Of a stretch of 64,000 bases of DNA, positions 1-9,370 are shown piece after piece (within the stretch, counting starts at the first letter, position 1; each line of letters begins with the position of its first letter). The DNA is taken from NCBI RefSeq assembly GCF_000720135.1, contig NZ_JOIU01000005.1:359819-423818 (forward strand). The letters run 5' to 3'. Source of the DNA: Streptomyces sp. NRRL S-1022 (GTDB lineage Bacteria; Actinomycetota; Actinomycetes; Streptomycetales; Streptomycetaceae). The translations under genes were made by a program, and so were the position numbers. The notes under the pieces were generated by a model. The model worked only from the letters and a program-made list of their open reading frames with translations, was not told the DNA's origin and searched no databases.

Positions 1-610
1 GGATCGTGGCCTTGTGGCAGGTGTCGTTCGCCTCCTGCTGCGCCGAGTTGCCCTCGGCGGTGGAGGTGTCGCCGGTGGGGGTCTCGCCGGAGGCGTTCAC
101 CGACTTGCAGCTCACCTCGAGGACCTTGGTGACCGTGGCCTGCTGGGTCTGCTGGTCGAAGCCGACACCGGTGCGTTTGTGCGGCGGGGCTCCGCCCGGC
201 CACAGCACGACGAGCCCCACCACGACGGCGGCGGTGAAGGGGATCAGGATTGCCGCGATGACTTTGCGCAGGTGCCGGGAGACGGGGGCGGCGGGCCCGT
301 GGCTGTGGCTGTGGCTGTGTCCGTGGGTGTGCGCCTGTCCGTTACCGTCGGCGTTCCCTCCGGGGCCGTGACCGGGGCCGTGACCGGGGCCGTGTCCGGC
401 GCCGGTCGCTGGTGCGTGTCCGTGGCCCGTCTCTTGAAAGGGGAGGCGGCCCCCGCCGGCATCGGGTCCGTAGCCGGGGTGAGGTATCGACTCGGGAGGA
501 TTCCCGTACCTGTAGTCGTGGCCGTACTCGCTCGCACGACCACCTTTGGGTCGGGGCGGGTCGCCGACCCGGTTCCAGTCTCCGGCACTCTGCCGGTCAG
601 CGGTTCCCAT
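1..610 (-). CDS. YibE/F family membrane protein, N-terminal part (runs off left edge)
   Basis: The frame is open from an ATG at 608-610 to the left edge, giving about 203 residues. Residues 1-60 are polar. Residues 62-105 are rich in His and Gly, with repeated [11 protein letters not shown] and [12 protein letters not shown] stretches that could bind metal or simply be disordered. Residues 116-137 form a transmembrane segment, followed by WPGG and an extracytoplasmic stretch. This order matches the start of actinobacterial YibE/F proteins, which are multi-pass membrane proteins of unclear transport role. GGGAGA lies just upstream of the ATG. The diagnostic membrane domain is outside the window, so the family call rests on the N-terminal layout. 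Confidence 0.7.
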   Translation of the reverse strand, partial: MGTADRQSAGDWNRVGDPPRPKGGRASEYGHDYRYGNPPESIPHPGYGPDAGGGRLPFQETGHGHAPATGAGHGPGHGPGHGPGGNADGNGQAHTHGHSHSHSHGPAAPVSRHLRKVIAAILIPFTAAVVVGLVVLWPGGAPPHKRTGVGFDQQTQQATVTKVLEVSCKSVNASGETPTGDTSTAEGNSAQQEANDTCHKATI

Positions 611-1275
611 GCCGTCTCCCTCGCGGTTGTCCGTGCCCCCTTCGGAGCCGGTCCTGCTCGGCGGCTCTGAGGAAGAGTACGGGAACGGCTGTGCCCTGGT
701 CTCAGTCCGAGCAGCGCCAGAAGATCGAGCGGTCTGCTCCCTGTGCCCGGATCATGAGCCTCTTCACCGGCCGCACTTTCACTCTCGTGGCCGAGAGCCC
801 TTGCGGTGCGTTCCCAACGCAGGTGGCCAGAGGCGGCGCGGCGGTGCGCGGCCGGCTGAGTCGTTGGGTTCGTCGAGAGTGCCGCAGACGCCGGGCAACG
901 GTGAAAGGAGCGCTTGCGGTTGCTGTGCGGTCCCGAAGGGGAGTTCAGGGCTGCTCAGCAGGACGAGCCCCGCCACGGAAGGTGCCATCGAGACCCACCC
1001 GGGCCAGCTCTGGGCCCAACCCCTGGCCGGCACGCGTCGGCCCCCATAAGGGGGCCAACCGCATTCTATGGAGAAGCAAAGAATTCGACCCGGTACTGCC
1101 CGGTAGGACCCGTTCCGGTCTACGTTCCCCCGGCACCCTGTCATGTCACGCTCACCCGGCGTGGCAGGACGCGGTGAGTGTCATGCTCCTGACTGCGCGG
1201 TTCCACCGCCGCTACGCGCAATCACGGGCCTGCCCATCCAGTGCGATACCCCACGTCAACCGGAGGCAGCAACCC
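611..1275. other. Intergenic region, no recognised gene
   Basis: About 660 bases between the divergent YibE/F and sedolisin genes. Open frames exist on both strands but none has a recognisable protein pattern. The stretch presumably carries both promoters; the only clear element is the GGAGG ribosome site at about 1261-1266. Confidence 0.5.
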
Positions 1276-3351
1276 ATGCGTGAGTCACACCCGAGCGGGC
1301 GGAGACGCAGTCTGCGAAGACTCGTCGCCGTCACCTTCCCCGCCCTCGCCCTGACCGTCGCCGGATTCACCGCCGCACCCACGGCCGGCGCCCAGCCTGC
1401 CGCGCCCCACCCTCAGACCTCCAAGGTCACGCAGAACAACAAGGCACTGACCGCCCCCGAGCGGCAGACCTACCACTCGACCGGCAAGGCCGGCCAGAAG
1501 GTGCCGACCCAGCACCTGTGCGCCACCGCCAAGCCCGGTCAGGCGTCCTGTTTCGCCCAGCGCCGCACGGACATCAAGCAGCGCCTCGCCTCGGCACTCG
1601 CCGCCGCCGCGCCCTCGGGCCTCTCCCCGGCCAACCTGCACAGCGCGTACAACCTGCCCACCGCGGCCGGTTCGGGCATGACGGTCGGCATCGTGGACGC
1701 CTACAACGACCCGAACGCCGAGTCGGACCTGGCCACCTACCGTTCCACCTACGGCCTGTCGTCCTGCACCAAGGCCAACGGCTGCTTCAAGCAGGTCAGC
1801 CAGACCGGCTCCACCACCTCGCTGCCGACCAACGACAGCGGCTGGGCCGGCGAAGAGATGCTTGACATCGACATGGTCAGCGCGGTCTGCCCGAACTGCA
1901 GCATCATCCTGGTCGAGGCCAACTCCGCGACCGACGCCGACCTCGGCACAGCCGAGAACGAGGCCGTCGCACTCGGCGCCAAGTTCGTCTCCAACAGCTG
2001 GGGCGGCGGCGAGTCCTCTTCCCAGACCAGCGACGACACTTCATACTTCAAGCACCCGGGTGTCGCGATCACCGTCTCCTCGGGTGACTCCGCCTACGGC
2101 GCCGAGTACCCGGCGACCTCGCAGTATGTGACGGCCGTGGGCGGTACCGCGCTCACCACCGCCTCCAACTCCCGTGGCTGGAGCGAGTCGGTGTGGCACA
2201 CCAACTCCACGGAAGGTACCGGCTCCGGCTGCTCGGCGTACGACCCGAAGCCGAGCTGGCAGACCGACTCCGGCTGCTCCAAGCGCATGGAGGCCGACGT
2301 CTCCGCGGTCGCGGACCCGGCCACCGGTGTGGCGGTCTACGACACCTACGGCGGCTCCGGCTGGGCGGTCTACGGCGGCACCAGCGCCTCCTCGCCGATC
2401 ATCGCGAGCGTCTACGCCCTCGCGGGTGCTCCGGGTGCGAGCGACTACCCGGCGAAGTACCCGTACTCCCGCACGGGCAACCTGTACGACGTGACCAGCG
2501 GCAACAACGGCAGCTGCTCTCCGTCGTACTTCTGCACCGCCGGCACCGGCTACGACGGCCCGACCGGCTGGGGCACCCCGAACGGCACCGCCGCCTTCAC
2601 CGCCGGTGGCGGCGGTGGCGGCAACACGGTGTCCGTCACCAACCCGGGCAGCCAGTCCACCACCACCGGCGGCTCGGTCAGCCTGCAGATCAAGGCCACC
2701 GACAGCGGCGGTGCGGCCCTGACCTACAGCGCCACCGGCCTGCCGACCGGCCTGTCCGTCAACAGCTCCACCGGCCTGATCTCCGGTACGGCGTCCACCG
2801 CGGGAACCTACCAGGTCACGGTCACCGCGAAGGACTCCACCGGCGCCTCCGGCTCGACGTCCTTCACCTGGACCGTCGGTGGCGGCGGTGGCGGCGGATG
2901 CACCTCGGCCCAGCTGCTGGCCAACCCGGGCTTCGAGTCGGGCAGCACCGGCTGGAGCGCGACCAGCGGTGTCATCACCAACGACTCCGGTGAGGCGGCC
3001 CACGGCGGCTCGTACTACGCCTGGCTGGACGGCTACGGCTCCAGCCACACCGACACGCTGTCCCAGTCCGTGACGATCCCGGCCGGCTGCAAGGCGACCC
3101 TGACCTTCTACCTGCACATCGACACCTCGGAGACCACGAGCAGCACCGCGTACGACAAGATGACGGTGACCGCCGGTTCCACCACCCTGGCGACGTACTC
3201 GAACCTCAACCACAACTCCGGGTACGCGCAGAAGACCTTCGACCTGTCCTCGCTGGCGGGCCAGACGGTCACCCTGAAGTTCAACGGTGTGGAGGACGCC
3301 TCCCTCCAGACCAGCTTCGTCGTGGACGACACCGCCCTGACGACCAGCTGA
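1276..3351 (+). CDS. Secreted sedolisin-type (S53) serine protease with accessory domains
   Basis: A 691-residue exported protease. The chosen ATG has CGGAGG about 9 bases upstream and begins a signal peptide: Arg-rich n-region, hydrophobic residues 16-33, probable cleavage near AGAQ at 37-40. The sedolisin catalytic set is visible: Glu193 and Asp197 in GEEMLDID, oxyanion Asp271 in SSGDSAYG, and nucleophile Ser370 in GGTSASSP. A Gly linker near 443-448 precedes an Ig-like putative domain (He_PIG type, about 449-533). A second Gly linker leads to a C-terminal beta-sandwich-like module (about 541-691), possibly for binding carbohydrate or a surface. The propeptide is short for the family. The frame stays open upstream to 412, but that part has no protein character and lacks a ribosome site. 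A strong hairpin follows the stop. Confidence 0.9.
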   Translation: MRESHPSGRRRSLRRLVAVTFPALALTVAGFTAAPTAGAQPAAPHPQTSKVTQNNKALTAPERQTYHSTGKAGQKVPTQHLCATAKPGQASCFAQRRTDIKQRLASALAAAAPSGLSPANLHSAYNLPTAAGSGMTVGIVDAYNDPNAESDLATYRSTYGLSSCTKANGCFKQVSQTGSTTSLPTNDSGWAGEEMLDIDMVSAVCPNCSIILVEANSATDADLGTAENEAVALGAKFVSNSWGGGESSSQTSDDTSYFKHPGVAITVSSGDSAYGAEYPATSQYVTAVGGTALTTASNSRGWSESVWHTNSTEGTGSGCSAYDPKPSWQTDSGCSKRMEADVSAVADPATGVAVYDTYGGSGWAVYGGTSASSPIIASVYALAGAPGASDYPAKYPYSRTGNLYDVTSGNNGSCSPSYFCTAGTGYDGPTGWGTPNGTAAFTAGGGGGGNTVSVTNPGSQSTTTGGSVSLQIKATDSGGAALTYSATGLPTGLSVNSSTGLISGTASTAGTYQVTVTAKDSTGASGSTSFTWTVGGGGGGGCTSAQLLANPGFESGSTGWSATSGVITNDSGEAAHGGSYYAWLDGYGSSHTDTLSQSVTIPAGCKATLTFYLHIDTSETTSSTAYDKMTVTAGSTTLATYSNLNHNSGYAQKTFDLSSLAGQTVTLKFNGVEDASLQTSFVVDDTALTTS

Positions 3352-3374
3352 TCCGCACCCTGTGAGCCCAAGAT

Positions 3375-3403
3375 CCCGCACGCGGAAGCCGTCCGCGTGC
3401 GGG
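3375..3403 (+). terminator. Intrinsic-type terminator hairpin after the protease gene
   Basis: A 12-bp perfect stem (arm CCCGCACGCGGA, positions 3375-3386 with 3392-3403) and a 5-base loop, 24 bases after the protease stop. GCCCA and TGGGC just outside could extend the pairing. Confidence 0.75.
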
Positions 3404-3551
3404 GTGGGCTGTACCCACCTGGTCGTGGCAGAACGCCACGAGTCGGTGCCGTCACCCGCCCCCGTTCAAAGTGACGGAAGCGCGTTCGGAACCGGGCACA
3501 GATTCGGGCTGCGTCGCCGACGTGCCCGTTGTGAGCCCCTGGCGTGCCGGG

Positions 3552-3738
3552 TTACCAACTGCTGTTGGTCACGCCAGGGAGCTCGCCCGCGTGGGCCATC
3601 TGGCGTACGCGGATACGGGACAGGCCGAAGGCGGGCGGCCGTCCACGGAGTCACGATTGCGCAGGCGGGTGGCGCTTGGCGTCGCGGGGATGTCGGCGTA
3701 GTTCCCGCTGGGCGGCGGCGCGGTCCTCGTCGGAGCTT
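3552..3738 (-). pseudogene. rpsN-like (S14) 3' relic, frameshifted
   Basis: Read in three pieces, the minus strand gives SSDEDRAAAQRELRRHPRDA, then [15 protein letters not shown], then [18 protein letters not shown] and GVTNSSW before a TAA at 3552-3554. These match, in order, the second half of the intact S14 protein encoded at 12201-12506 (for example [10 protein letters not shown] is identical). Frame changes fall near 3680 and 3640, and the stretch matching RGHLRR is lost. The 5' half is missing; upstream the strand continues directly into the sedolisin relic. This is a dead fragment of an S14 gene, probably of the zinc-independent type. Confidence 0.85.
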
Positions 3739-4002
3739 CCGGGGCTCGCCGAAGTGCCGTTCGCCTCCTGCTGACGGAGGAGGATGACGCCTGACCCGGT
3801 TTGGCGGTGGCGCACACGTGCGGTCGGTCAGCACCTCGGCGTTCTGGGTGGTCTTGGGGAGGCGCGACTGTGCTGCCGCGGGCTGGGCTCCGGCCGAAGG
3901 TGCCGCGTAAAGCCTGGCGACGGCGAGGGAGAGGGCCGGGAAGGCGACGGCGACGAGACTTCGCAGGCTGCGTCTCCGGCTGCTTGGGCGTGACTCACAC
4001 AT
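3739..4002 (-). pseudogene. Relic of a second sedolisin gene (signal and propeptide start)
   Basis: From an ATG at 4002 the minus strand reads MCESRPSSRRRSLRSLVAVA and continues with AAPSAGAQPAA and KTTQNAEVLT. This closely parallels the intact protease at 1276 ([41 protein letters not shown]). Even the leader is conserved: GGAGGCAGTACCCC precedes this ATG where GGAGGCAGCAACCC precedes the intact one. After a deletion of about 20 codons the match resumes in another frame as [10 protein letters not shown] and RRRTALRRA, then stops where the rpsN relic begins. No catalytic region remains. Confidence 0.85.
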
Positions 4003-4383
4003 GGGGTACTGCCTCCATCGGCAAGTGGGGTTTCTCGCTCTGGGTGGGCAGGCCCGGGACGTGCACGGCGGCGGTGGGCGAGGGGATTCTTTAATCCTTT
4101 CATAGATCTTGGTGGAAGTCAGACAGTCCGTCGCACCCCTGGTACCGGCTTGTATGACGCTCCAGCATGCGCGCCGCTCAGTCGGCATTCTCGACGCGCA
4201 GCGCGCGCACGACCCGCACGACGTGGAGGTCGAGCCGCCACGTTGGACCGCAGTAGGCGCACTGACGCTCACCGGCCAACTCGGCTATGCGGTCACTGGG
4301 GGCTTAATGACCGTTGTAGGTGGATATGAATCCGCCTGGACGGCTGACGGGAGCCCCGGTCGGCGGTGCGGAGGGGGAAGAAG
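4003..4383. other. Intergenic region upstream of the PLP-enzyme operon
   Basis: About 380 bases with no recognised gene. It must hold the promoter of the downstream operon. No sequence resembling the Zur boxes found elsewhere in the window was seen here. GGAGG at 4370-4374 is the ribosome site of the next gene. Confidence 0.5.
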
Positions 4384-5895
4384 GTGCCTGTCGTGGGTGT
4401 GCCCTTGTATCTGCGACCACGACTGGAATCACCGCTCACTTCACTGCTGGACGAAGTACCGTTCCTGCACTCGCTCGTCGACGCGCTCGGTTCTCCGCTC
4501 AACGTGCTGCTGCCGGAGCGGATCGTCGAGAACGCCGACCGCTTCCGTGCCGTCTACCGTGACCACCACCTGACCGGCCGGGTGTACTACGCGCACAAGG
4601 CGAACCGGTCCAGCGCGCTGGTGCGACGGCTGGCGGCGGCGGACCCGGCCGGAACAGGTGTCGATGTCGCCTCGCTGGGGGAGTTGCGGCACGCGCTGGG
4701 CTGTGGCTTCACACCGGACCGCATCATGGCCACCGGACCGAAGGACCCGGAGTTCCTCTGGCTGGCCGCCCGTGTCGGGGGGACGGTGAACATCGACTCA
4801 TGCGGTGAGCTGGAGCAACTGGCCGACATGGTGACCAAGTACGACCTCCCACGCGTCGATGTTCTGCTGCGGCTCTCGGCGTTCGAGTCGCCAGATGACT
4901 CGACCGGCGTGGGTGTACGAGTGCTCTCGCGAAGCAGCCGCTTCGGTTCTCCGGTGGGGGAGGTCGGTGAGCTGCTGTCCGCAGTCGAACGGCGCCGTGA
5001 CGCCGTGGAGTTGACCGGTGTCGCCTACCACCTGGACACGACAGCCCTGGCGGAGAAGGTCCGTGCTCTGGAGCGCTGTGTGATGGTGATGGACGAGTGC
5101 CGTGCCCGGGGCCTGGCTCCGCGCGTCATCGACATCGGCGGCGGCTTCGGGGTCGGCTACGTCGACGACGCCGGTCAGTGGGAGCGGTACACCACCGCGC
5201 TGACCGAGGCGGTGCTCGGCGCCCGCCCGCCGCTGACGTGGCGCGGGCACGGCTACGGGCTACGCAACGAGAGCGGTACGGTGCGCGGCGCCGCCGCCCT
5301 CTACCCGGCGTACCGCCCCACCGCCGGGCCCGGCTACCTGGCCGAGTTGCTCTCGATGCCCACTCCGTCCCTGGGCCGCCCGCCCGCCACCCTGCTCCTG
5401 GAGCACCTCTACGACCTGCACGTCGAACCGGGCCGGGCCCTCGTCGACCAGTGCGGGCTCTCGCTGGCACGGGTCCTGGACGTACGGCGCACGGGGCAGG
5501 GGGCCGGTGAGTTTCTGGTGCGTCTGGGCATGAACGCGGGTGATGTGAGCCTGGAGGAACACGGCGTCCTCGTCGACCCCATACTGCTCCCGCGCACCGG
5601 AGGGGGAGGGGAGAGCGAAGAAGACGGGCCGGTGGGAGTCCACCTCGTCGGCAATCTCTGCCTGGAAGCCGATCTCATCACGCGCCGCATGGTCTTCCTG
5701 CCCCGCCTGCCGCGCGCCGGCGACCTGCTGGCGTTCGCCAACACCGCGGGCTATGCCATGGACTTCCACGCCCACCACGCCCAACGACAGCCGGTGGCCC
5801 GCACCGTGGCCGTCGTAAGAGAAGGAGACTCCTGGCGCTGGTGCCTGGACGAGGAGTACTGGCCGATCACACACCCCGGGGGGCATGGGGCATGA
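4384..5895 (+). CDS. Y4yA-type PLP-dependent decarboxylase (ornithine/diaminopimelate decarboxylase fold)
   Basis: About 503 residues. The GTG at 4384 is chosen because GGAGG lies 9 bases upstream; a GTG at 4366 would add six residues without a ribosome site. It is a fold-type III PLP enzyme: the PLP lysine sits in YYAHKANRS, the glycine-rich phosphate loop is IGGGFGVGY, EPGRALVDQCG gives the EPGR motif, and GNLCLEADLI keeps the Cys and Asp typical of diaminopimelate decarboxylases. The family is named after rhizobial Y4yA. The substrate cannot be told from sequence; amino acid or amino-acid-conjugate decarboxylation is expected, as for SbnH of staphyloferrin B synthesis. Its stop overlaps the next start (ATGA), so the two are translationally coupled. 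Confidence 0.8.
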   Translation: MPVVGVPLYLRPRLESPLTSLLDEVPFLHSLVDALGSPLNVLLPERIVENADRFRAVYRDHHLTGRVYYAHKANRSSALVRRLAAADPAGTGVDVASLGELRHALGCGFTPDRIMATGPKDPEFLWLAARVGGTVNIDSCGELEQLADMVTKYDLPRVDVLLRLSAFESPDDSTGVGVRVLSRSSRFGSPVGEVGELLSAVERRRDAVELTGVAYHLDTTALAEKVRALERCVMVMDECRARGLAPRVIDIGGGFGVGYVDDAGQWERYTTALTEAVLGARPPLTWRGHGYGLRNESGTVRGAAALYPAYRPTAGPGYLAELLSMPTPSLGRPPATLLLEHLYDLHVEPGRALVDQCGLSLARVLDVRRTGQGAGEFLVRLGMNAGDVSLEEHGVLVDPILLPRTGGGGESEEDGPVGVHLVGNLCLEADLITRRMVFLPRLPRAGDLLAFANTAGYAMDFHAHHAQRQPVARTVAVVREGDSWRWCLDEEYWPITHPGGHGA

Positions 5896-7229
5896 GGTAC
5901 GACAGCATCACCGAGGCCATCGGCAACACACCACTGGTCCGCATCGACCCGGCCGTCCACGGCCTGCGCCACATCGACCTGTACGCCAAGCTGGAGATGC
6001 TCAACCCCTTCGGCTCGGTCAAGGACCGGCCCGCCTGGAACATGGCGCGCCCGCTGCTGGAGGCCGCGGCCGAGGGTGGTGAGACGGTCGTGGAACTCTC
6101 CAGCGGCAACACGGCCAAAGCCCTCGCCCTGCTGGCCGGTATGCACGGGTTGCGGTTCAAGAGCGTCACCAACCGGATGCGGGTGCCGGAGATCAAGGAG
6201 CTGCTTCTGCTGCTCGGCGCCGAGATCGAGGAACTGCCCGGGCAGAGCGAGTGCCTCGACCCCACCGACACGGACGATCCACTCACCCGCTTCCACCAGG
6301 CACTCTCGGAACCGGGCAGTACGTACGTGCACACCGACCAGTATTTCAACCCGCGCAACACCGAGGCGCACGCGACGGGGACCGGACCGGAGATCGTCAA
6401 GGACCTGGACGGCCGCACGCCGGACTGGTTCATCGCATGTGTGGGTACGGCTGGTTCGTCAACCGGCGTCGCCAGGGTGCTGCGCGAACACGACCCGGAC
6501 GTGCGCGTCCTCGGCCTGGTCGCCCACAAGTCGGACTTCATACCCGGCATCCGCACCATCGACGAGGTGCGCCAGGTCGGCCTGTTCGACCCGGCGACGT
6601 ACGACACGATCGAGTCGGTCACCTCGGATGAGGCCATCGACGGAATGCTGACCCTCATACGCCGTTGCGGTCTGCTGTCGGGACCGACCGGAGGCGCCGC
6701 GTACGAGGGGGCGGTACGTCATCTACGAGCCATCGACGCGGAGTTGTCCGAGTCGGACCAGCGCCGGACGGCGGTCTTCATCGTCTGCGACCGTGCCGAG
6801 AGCTATCTGAGCTACGTACGGCAGCGGCGGCCCGAACTCCTGGGCAGTCAGCGCCGCGGACCTTCCGTCACCGCCCTGACCGAAGCCGACGTACGTGCCG
6901 AGGCCAAAGCCGTCGGCATCGACGACGCCCGGCGCTGGATCGCGGACGGTGAGCCGCGTCCGCTTGTCGTGGACCTGCGGGGCCCGCACGCTTACGCGGC
7001 GCTCCACATCGAGGGGTCGGTGAACATCGTCGACGAGCTCTTCGACGAACTCGTCCGCGGCGGACTGCCCTTCAGTAAGCGGCAGCCGGTGCTGTTGGCC
7101 TGCCCGGTCGGGGAGAAGTCCGCCCGGTACGCCGCGCTGCTGACCCGCATGGGCCATCCCGACGTGCGCAGTCTGGTCGGTGGCATCGTCGCCTGGCGGG
7201 ACGCGGGCGCGCCGCTGGTGCGGGAGTGA
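5892..7229 (+). CDS. Cysteine synthase-like PLP enzyme fused to a rhodanese domain
   Basis: About 445 residues starting at the ATG that overlaps the upstream stop. Residues 1-320 are a CysK/SbnA-like fold-type II PLP enzyme: GNTPLVRI near the start, PLP lysine in GSVKDRPAW, substrate loop SSGNTAKALA, phosphate loop GTAGSSTGVAR and SGPTGGAAYEG. Residues about 335-445 form a rhodanese domain: DLRGPHAYAALHIEGSVNI, then the active-site loop ACPVGEKSARYAALL with its catalytic Cys. Such a fusion suggests beta-replacement chemistry with a persulfide or other sulfur donor. The next gene overlaps by GTGA and encodes a desulfurase-like enzyme that could load the rhodanese. The true substrates are unknown. 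Confidence 0.85.
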   Translation: MRYDSITEAIGNTPLVRIDPAVHGLRHIDLYAKLEMLNPFGSVKDRPAWNMARPLLEAAAEGGETVVELSSGNTAKALALLAGMHGLRFKSVTNRMRVPEIKELLLLLGAEIEELPGQSECLDPTDTDDPLTRFHQALSEPGSTYVHTDQYFNPRNTEAHATGTGPEIVKDLDGRTPDWFIACVGTAGSSTGVARVLREHDPDVRVLGLVAHKSDFIPGIRTIDEVRQVGLFDPATYDTIESVTSDEAIDGMLTLIRRCGLLSGPTGGAAYEGAVRHLRAIDAELSESDQRRTAVFIVCDRAESYLSYVRQRRPELLGSQRRGPSVTALTEADVRAEAKAVGIDDARRWIADGEPRPLVVDLRGPHAYAALHIEGSVNIVDELFDELVRGGLPFSKRQPVLLACPVGEKSARYAALLTRMGHPDVRSLVGGIVAWRDAGAPLVRE

Positions 7230-8455
7230 GCACGGTGCACCCCGTCCACGGGGTGGACTCGGCCGAGGCGAGCGACTGGCAGCGGGAGGTTCGGGAGCAG
7301 TTCCCCATCATCACCGCGCACCCCGAGCTGGCCTACCTCGACAGCGCGGCCACCTCCCAGAAGCCCCGGGCCGTGCTGGATGTCGTACACACCTACCTCA
7401 CGACGTCCAACGCCAATGCGGGGCGGGGCACATACCCGTGGGCCAACCGGACGACGGAACTGGTGGAACGCACCCGACGGCGGATCAAGGACTTCCTGGG
7501 CGATTCCGATCCCGAGCGATCAGCTGTCCACTTCACCAGCGGCACCACCGAGGGACTGCGCACCATCGCCCTGGACTGGCTCACCACCCATCTCACCGAC
7601 GGCGACGAGATCCTCGTCCCGTTCGCCGACCACCGGGCGAACCTCGATCCCTGGTTGGAGGCCCAGCGGGTGCTGGCCGACCGGGGGATCCGCGTCCACG
7701 TGCGGGCACTGCCGTATCAAGCCGCGTCGGGTGACTACGACCACCGGGCGTTCGACCGGGTCATTGGCCCGCGCACCCGTTTCGTCGCCGCCACGCACGT
7801 CCACCACGTGTACGGCGGCGACATGAACGTGCACCGTATCCGCGCCGCCGTGGGCCCGGACGTACCGATCTGTCTGGACGCCGCCCAGAGCGTCGGCCAC
7901 CCGCCGGTCCGCGTCGACGAGTCCGCGCTCGACGTGGACTTCGTGGTCTTCTCCGGGCACAAGGCCCTGGCGCTGCCCGGATCGGGGGTGGTGTGGGCAC
8001 GCAACGCACGTGGCCCGGCGTTCCGGCCCGGCGGCTGGCAGGGCACCCCCAACACGGTGGGCATCGCCTCGCTGGAGGCTGCGCTCGACTGGCTGGACAC
8101 GGTCGGCACGGACCGGATCGCGCACTGGACGGCCGCCCTCACCACCCGTCTGACCGACGGGCTGCGACGCCTGACCCCGTACGAGATCCTGGGCTGCCAG
8201 TCCAGCCTGGCCGCGGACTCCTCGGTCCGCCCCGCACAACGGCGCCATGGCATCGTCACCTTCCGGCACCGCGACATCCCCTCCGACGACCTCGGCTTCA
8301 TCCTGTTCAGCCACGGCTTCATGGTCCGGGCGGACAGCCTCTGCCAGGCCGGGGCGGACGAGAAGAAGGACGGTTCCGTACGGGTCAGCCTGCATGTGTA
8401 CAACACCGTCGAGGAGATTGACCGCCTGGTGGCCGTACTCACCTCACTCGGGTGA
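7226..8455 (+). CDS. Class V aminotransferase / cysteine desulfurase-like protein
   Basis: About 409 residues, start GTG overlapping the preceding stop; an in-frame GTG at 7235 is an alternative. It belongs to the NifS/SufS superfamily: YLDSAATSQKPRAVL near the N-terminus, FTSGTTEGLRT, DAAQSVGHPPV, and the PLP lysine in FSGHKALALPGSG. A cysteine in VRADSLCQAG occupies the region of the persulfide-forming Cys of SufS enzymes, though the surrounding motif differs from the usual RTGHHC. In context it may mobilise sulfur from cysteine for the upstream rhodanese fusion; a plain aminotransferase or lyase role is possible. A Zur-like box begins 9 bases after its stop. Confidence 0.82.
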   Translation: MSTVHPVHGVDSAEASDWQREVREQFPIITAHPELAYLDSAATSQKPRAVLDVVHTYLTTSNANAGRGTYPWANRTTELVERTRRRIKDFLGDSDPERSAVHFTSGTTEGLRTIALDWLTTHLTDGDEILVPFADHRANLDPWLEAQRVLADRGIRVHVRALPYQAASGDYDHRAFDRVIGPRTRFVAATHVHHVYGGDMNVHRIRAAVGPDVPICLDAAQSVGHPPVRVDESALDVDFVVFSGHKALALPGSGVVWARNARGPAFRPGGWQGTPNTVGIASLEAALDWLDTVGTDRIAHWTAALTTRLTDGLRRLTPYEILGCQSSLAADSSVRPAQRRHGIVTFRHRDIPSDDLGFILFSHGFMVRADSLCQAGADEKKDGSVRVSLHVYNTVEEIDRLVAVLTSLG

Positions 8456-8463
8456 ATCCGGGA

Positions 8464-8491
8464 TGAAAACCGTTTCCAACGCCTGTAGATT
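8464..8491 (+). promoter_or_regulatory. Putative Zur box with -10 element before the methyltransferase
   Basis: TGAAAACCGTTTCCA at 8464-8478 has the same imperfect palindrome as the boxes before rpmG, rpmF and znuA. It is followed by a -10-like TAGATT at 8486-8491. The order box then -10 is the same as at those promoters. It implies that the downstream methyltransferase is expressed under zinc shortage. Confidence 0.6.
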
Positions 8492-8496
8492 CGGCG

Positions 8497-9306
8497 GTGT
8501 CCGCGGCAGGTGTCAGTCGGAAGAGGTGGCGCGACCTTATGGGCGTGAGCATGGAGACGGCCAAGGAGTGGGTGGAGCGTTGGGAACTCCAGCAGCAGCG
8601 CTACGCCGTCGACCGTGAGGAACGGTTCATCGTGATCGCCGATGTGGTCGAACACGTCACGGCCGGCCGCACCCGGCCGCTGATCCTGGACCTGGGCTGC
8701 GGGCCTGGATCCCTGGCGGCCAGGCTCGCCGGGCGCATGCCGGACGCGGAGATCGTCGCCGTCGACATGGACCCGCTCCTCCTGGAGCTGGGCCGCACCC
8801 ACCATGCGCGTGCCGCCCGCTACGTGGATGCCGTGATCGGCGAGGACGGCTGGATCGACGCTCTGGAACTGGACCGCCCGCTGGACGCGGTCGTCTCCAC
8901 AACGGCTCTCCACTACCTCCCGGAACCAAGGCTCCTGGAAACCTACGGGTCCCTGGCGTCACTTCTGAGACCAGGCGGTGCCCTTGTCAACGGCGACCAC
9001 TTCCCCCAGGAGACCCCGCGCTGTTCGGAACTCACCGCCCATGTGGGTCGCCGTTGGGCCGTGCGGGCCGGGAGCCACGTTCATGAGGACTGGCAGTCCT
9101 GGTGGCGCAGGGCGGCCGAGGACCCAGAGCTCGCCGACCTCTTCACCCAGCGCGAGCAGCGCCTGGCCACGCGCGGTGGTGGAAGCGCCGGCGAGCACCT
9201 GACCGCGGCCCGCCACGCCCAACTCCTGCGGCAAGCGGGCTATCACCAAGTCAGCTCGGTCTGGCAGTTCGGCGACAGTCGAGTCCTCGTCGCGGTCAAG
9301 GACTGA
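8497..9306 (+). CDS. Class I SAM-dependent methyltransferase
   Basis: About 269 residues from the GTG at 8497, which lies only five bases after the -10-like TAGATT and may be a leaderless start. An ATG at 8539 (MGVSMETAKEW) is the alternative, with a weak upstream GGAAGAGG. The Rossmann fold is clear: motif I LDLGCGPGSLA, acidic residue in IVAVDMDPLL, then DAVVSTTALHYLP and a LLRPGGALVNGDHF segment. It resembles small-molecule methyltransferases rather than rRNA or DNA enzymes. The upstream Zur-like box ties it to zinc limitation, and its position behind the PLP cassette suggests a shared product, but the substrate is unknown. Confidence 0.85.
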   Translation: MSAAGVSRKRWRDLMGVSMETAKEWVERWELQQQRYAVDREERFIVIADVVEHVTAGRTRPLILDLGCGPGSLAARLAGRMPDAEIVAVDMDPLLLELGRTHHARAARYVDAVIGEDGWIDALELDRPLDAVVSTTALHYLPEPRLLETYGSLASLLRPGGALVNGDHFPQETPRCSELTAHVGRRWAVRAGSHVHEDWQSWWRRAAEDPELADLFTQREQRLATRGGGSAGEHLTAARHAQLLRQAGYHQVSSVWQFGDSRVLVAVKD

Positions 9307-9370
9307 TCCGCACGGCCCGCGCGTCCCCGAGCCGACACGGACGACGCCCGGGACGGGGTGTGGACGGCCG

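Noticed and set aside
412..1275. Upstream extension of the sedolisin frame
   Set aside because: It would place 288 basic, featureless residues before an evident signal peptide, and it overlaps the YibE/F gene start. The ATG at 1276 has its own ribosome site.
2041..3381. Minus-strand frame of 446 codons opposite the sedolisin gene
   Set aside because: The translation is Gly/Arg/Val repetitive with no fold signal. The plus strand carries the catalytic residues.
4280..4383. A Zur box before the Y4yA gene
   Set aside because: Searched by eye because the cassette adjoins the zinc island. No TGnnAA-N5-TTnnCA-like palindrome was found; only the methyltransferase promoter has one.
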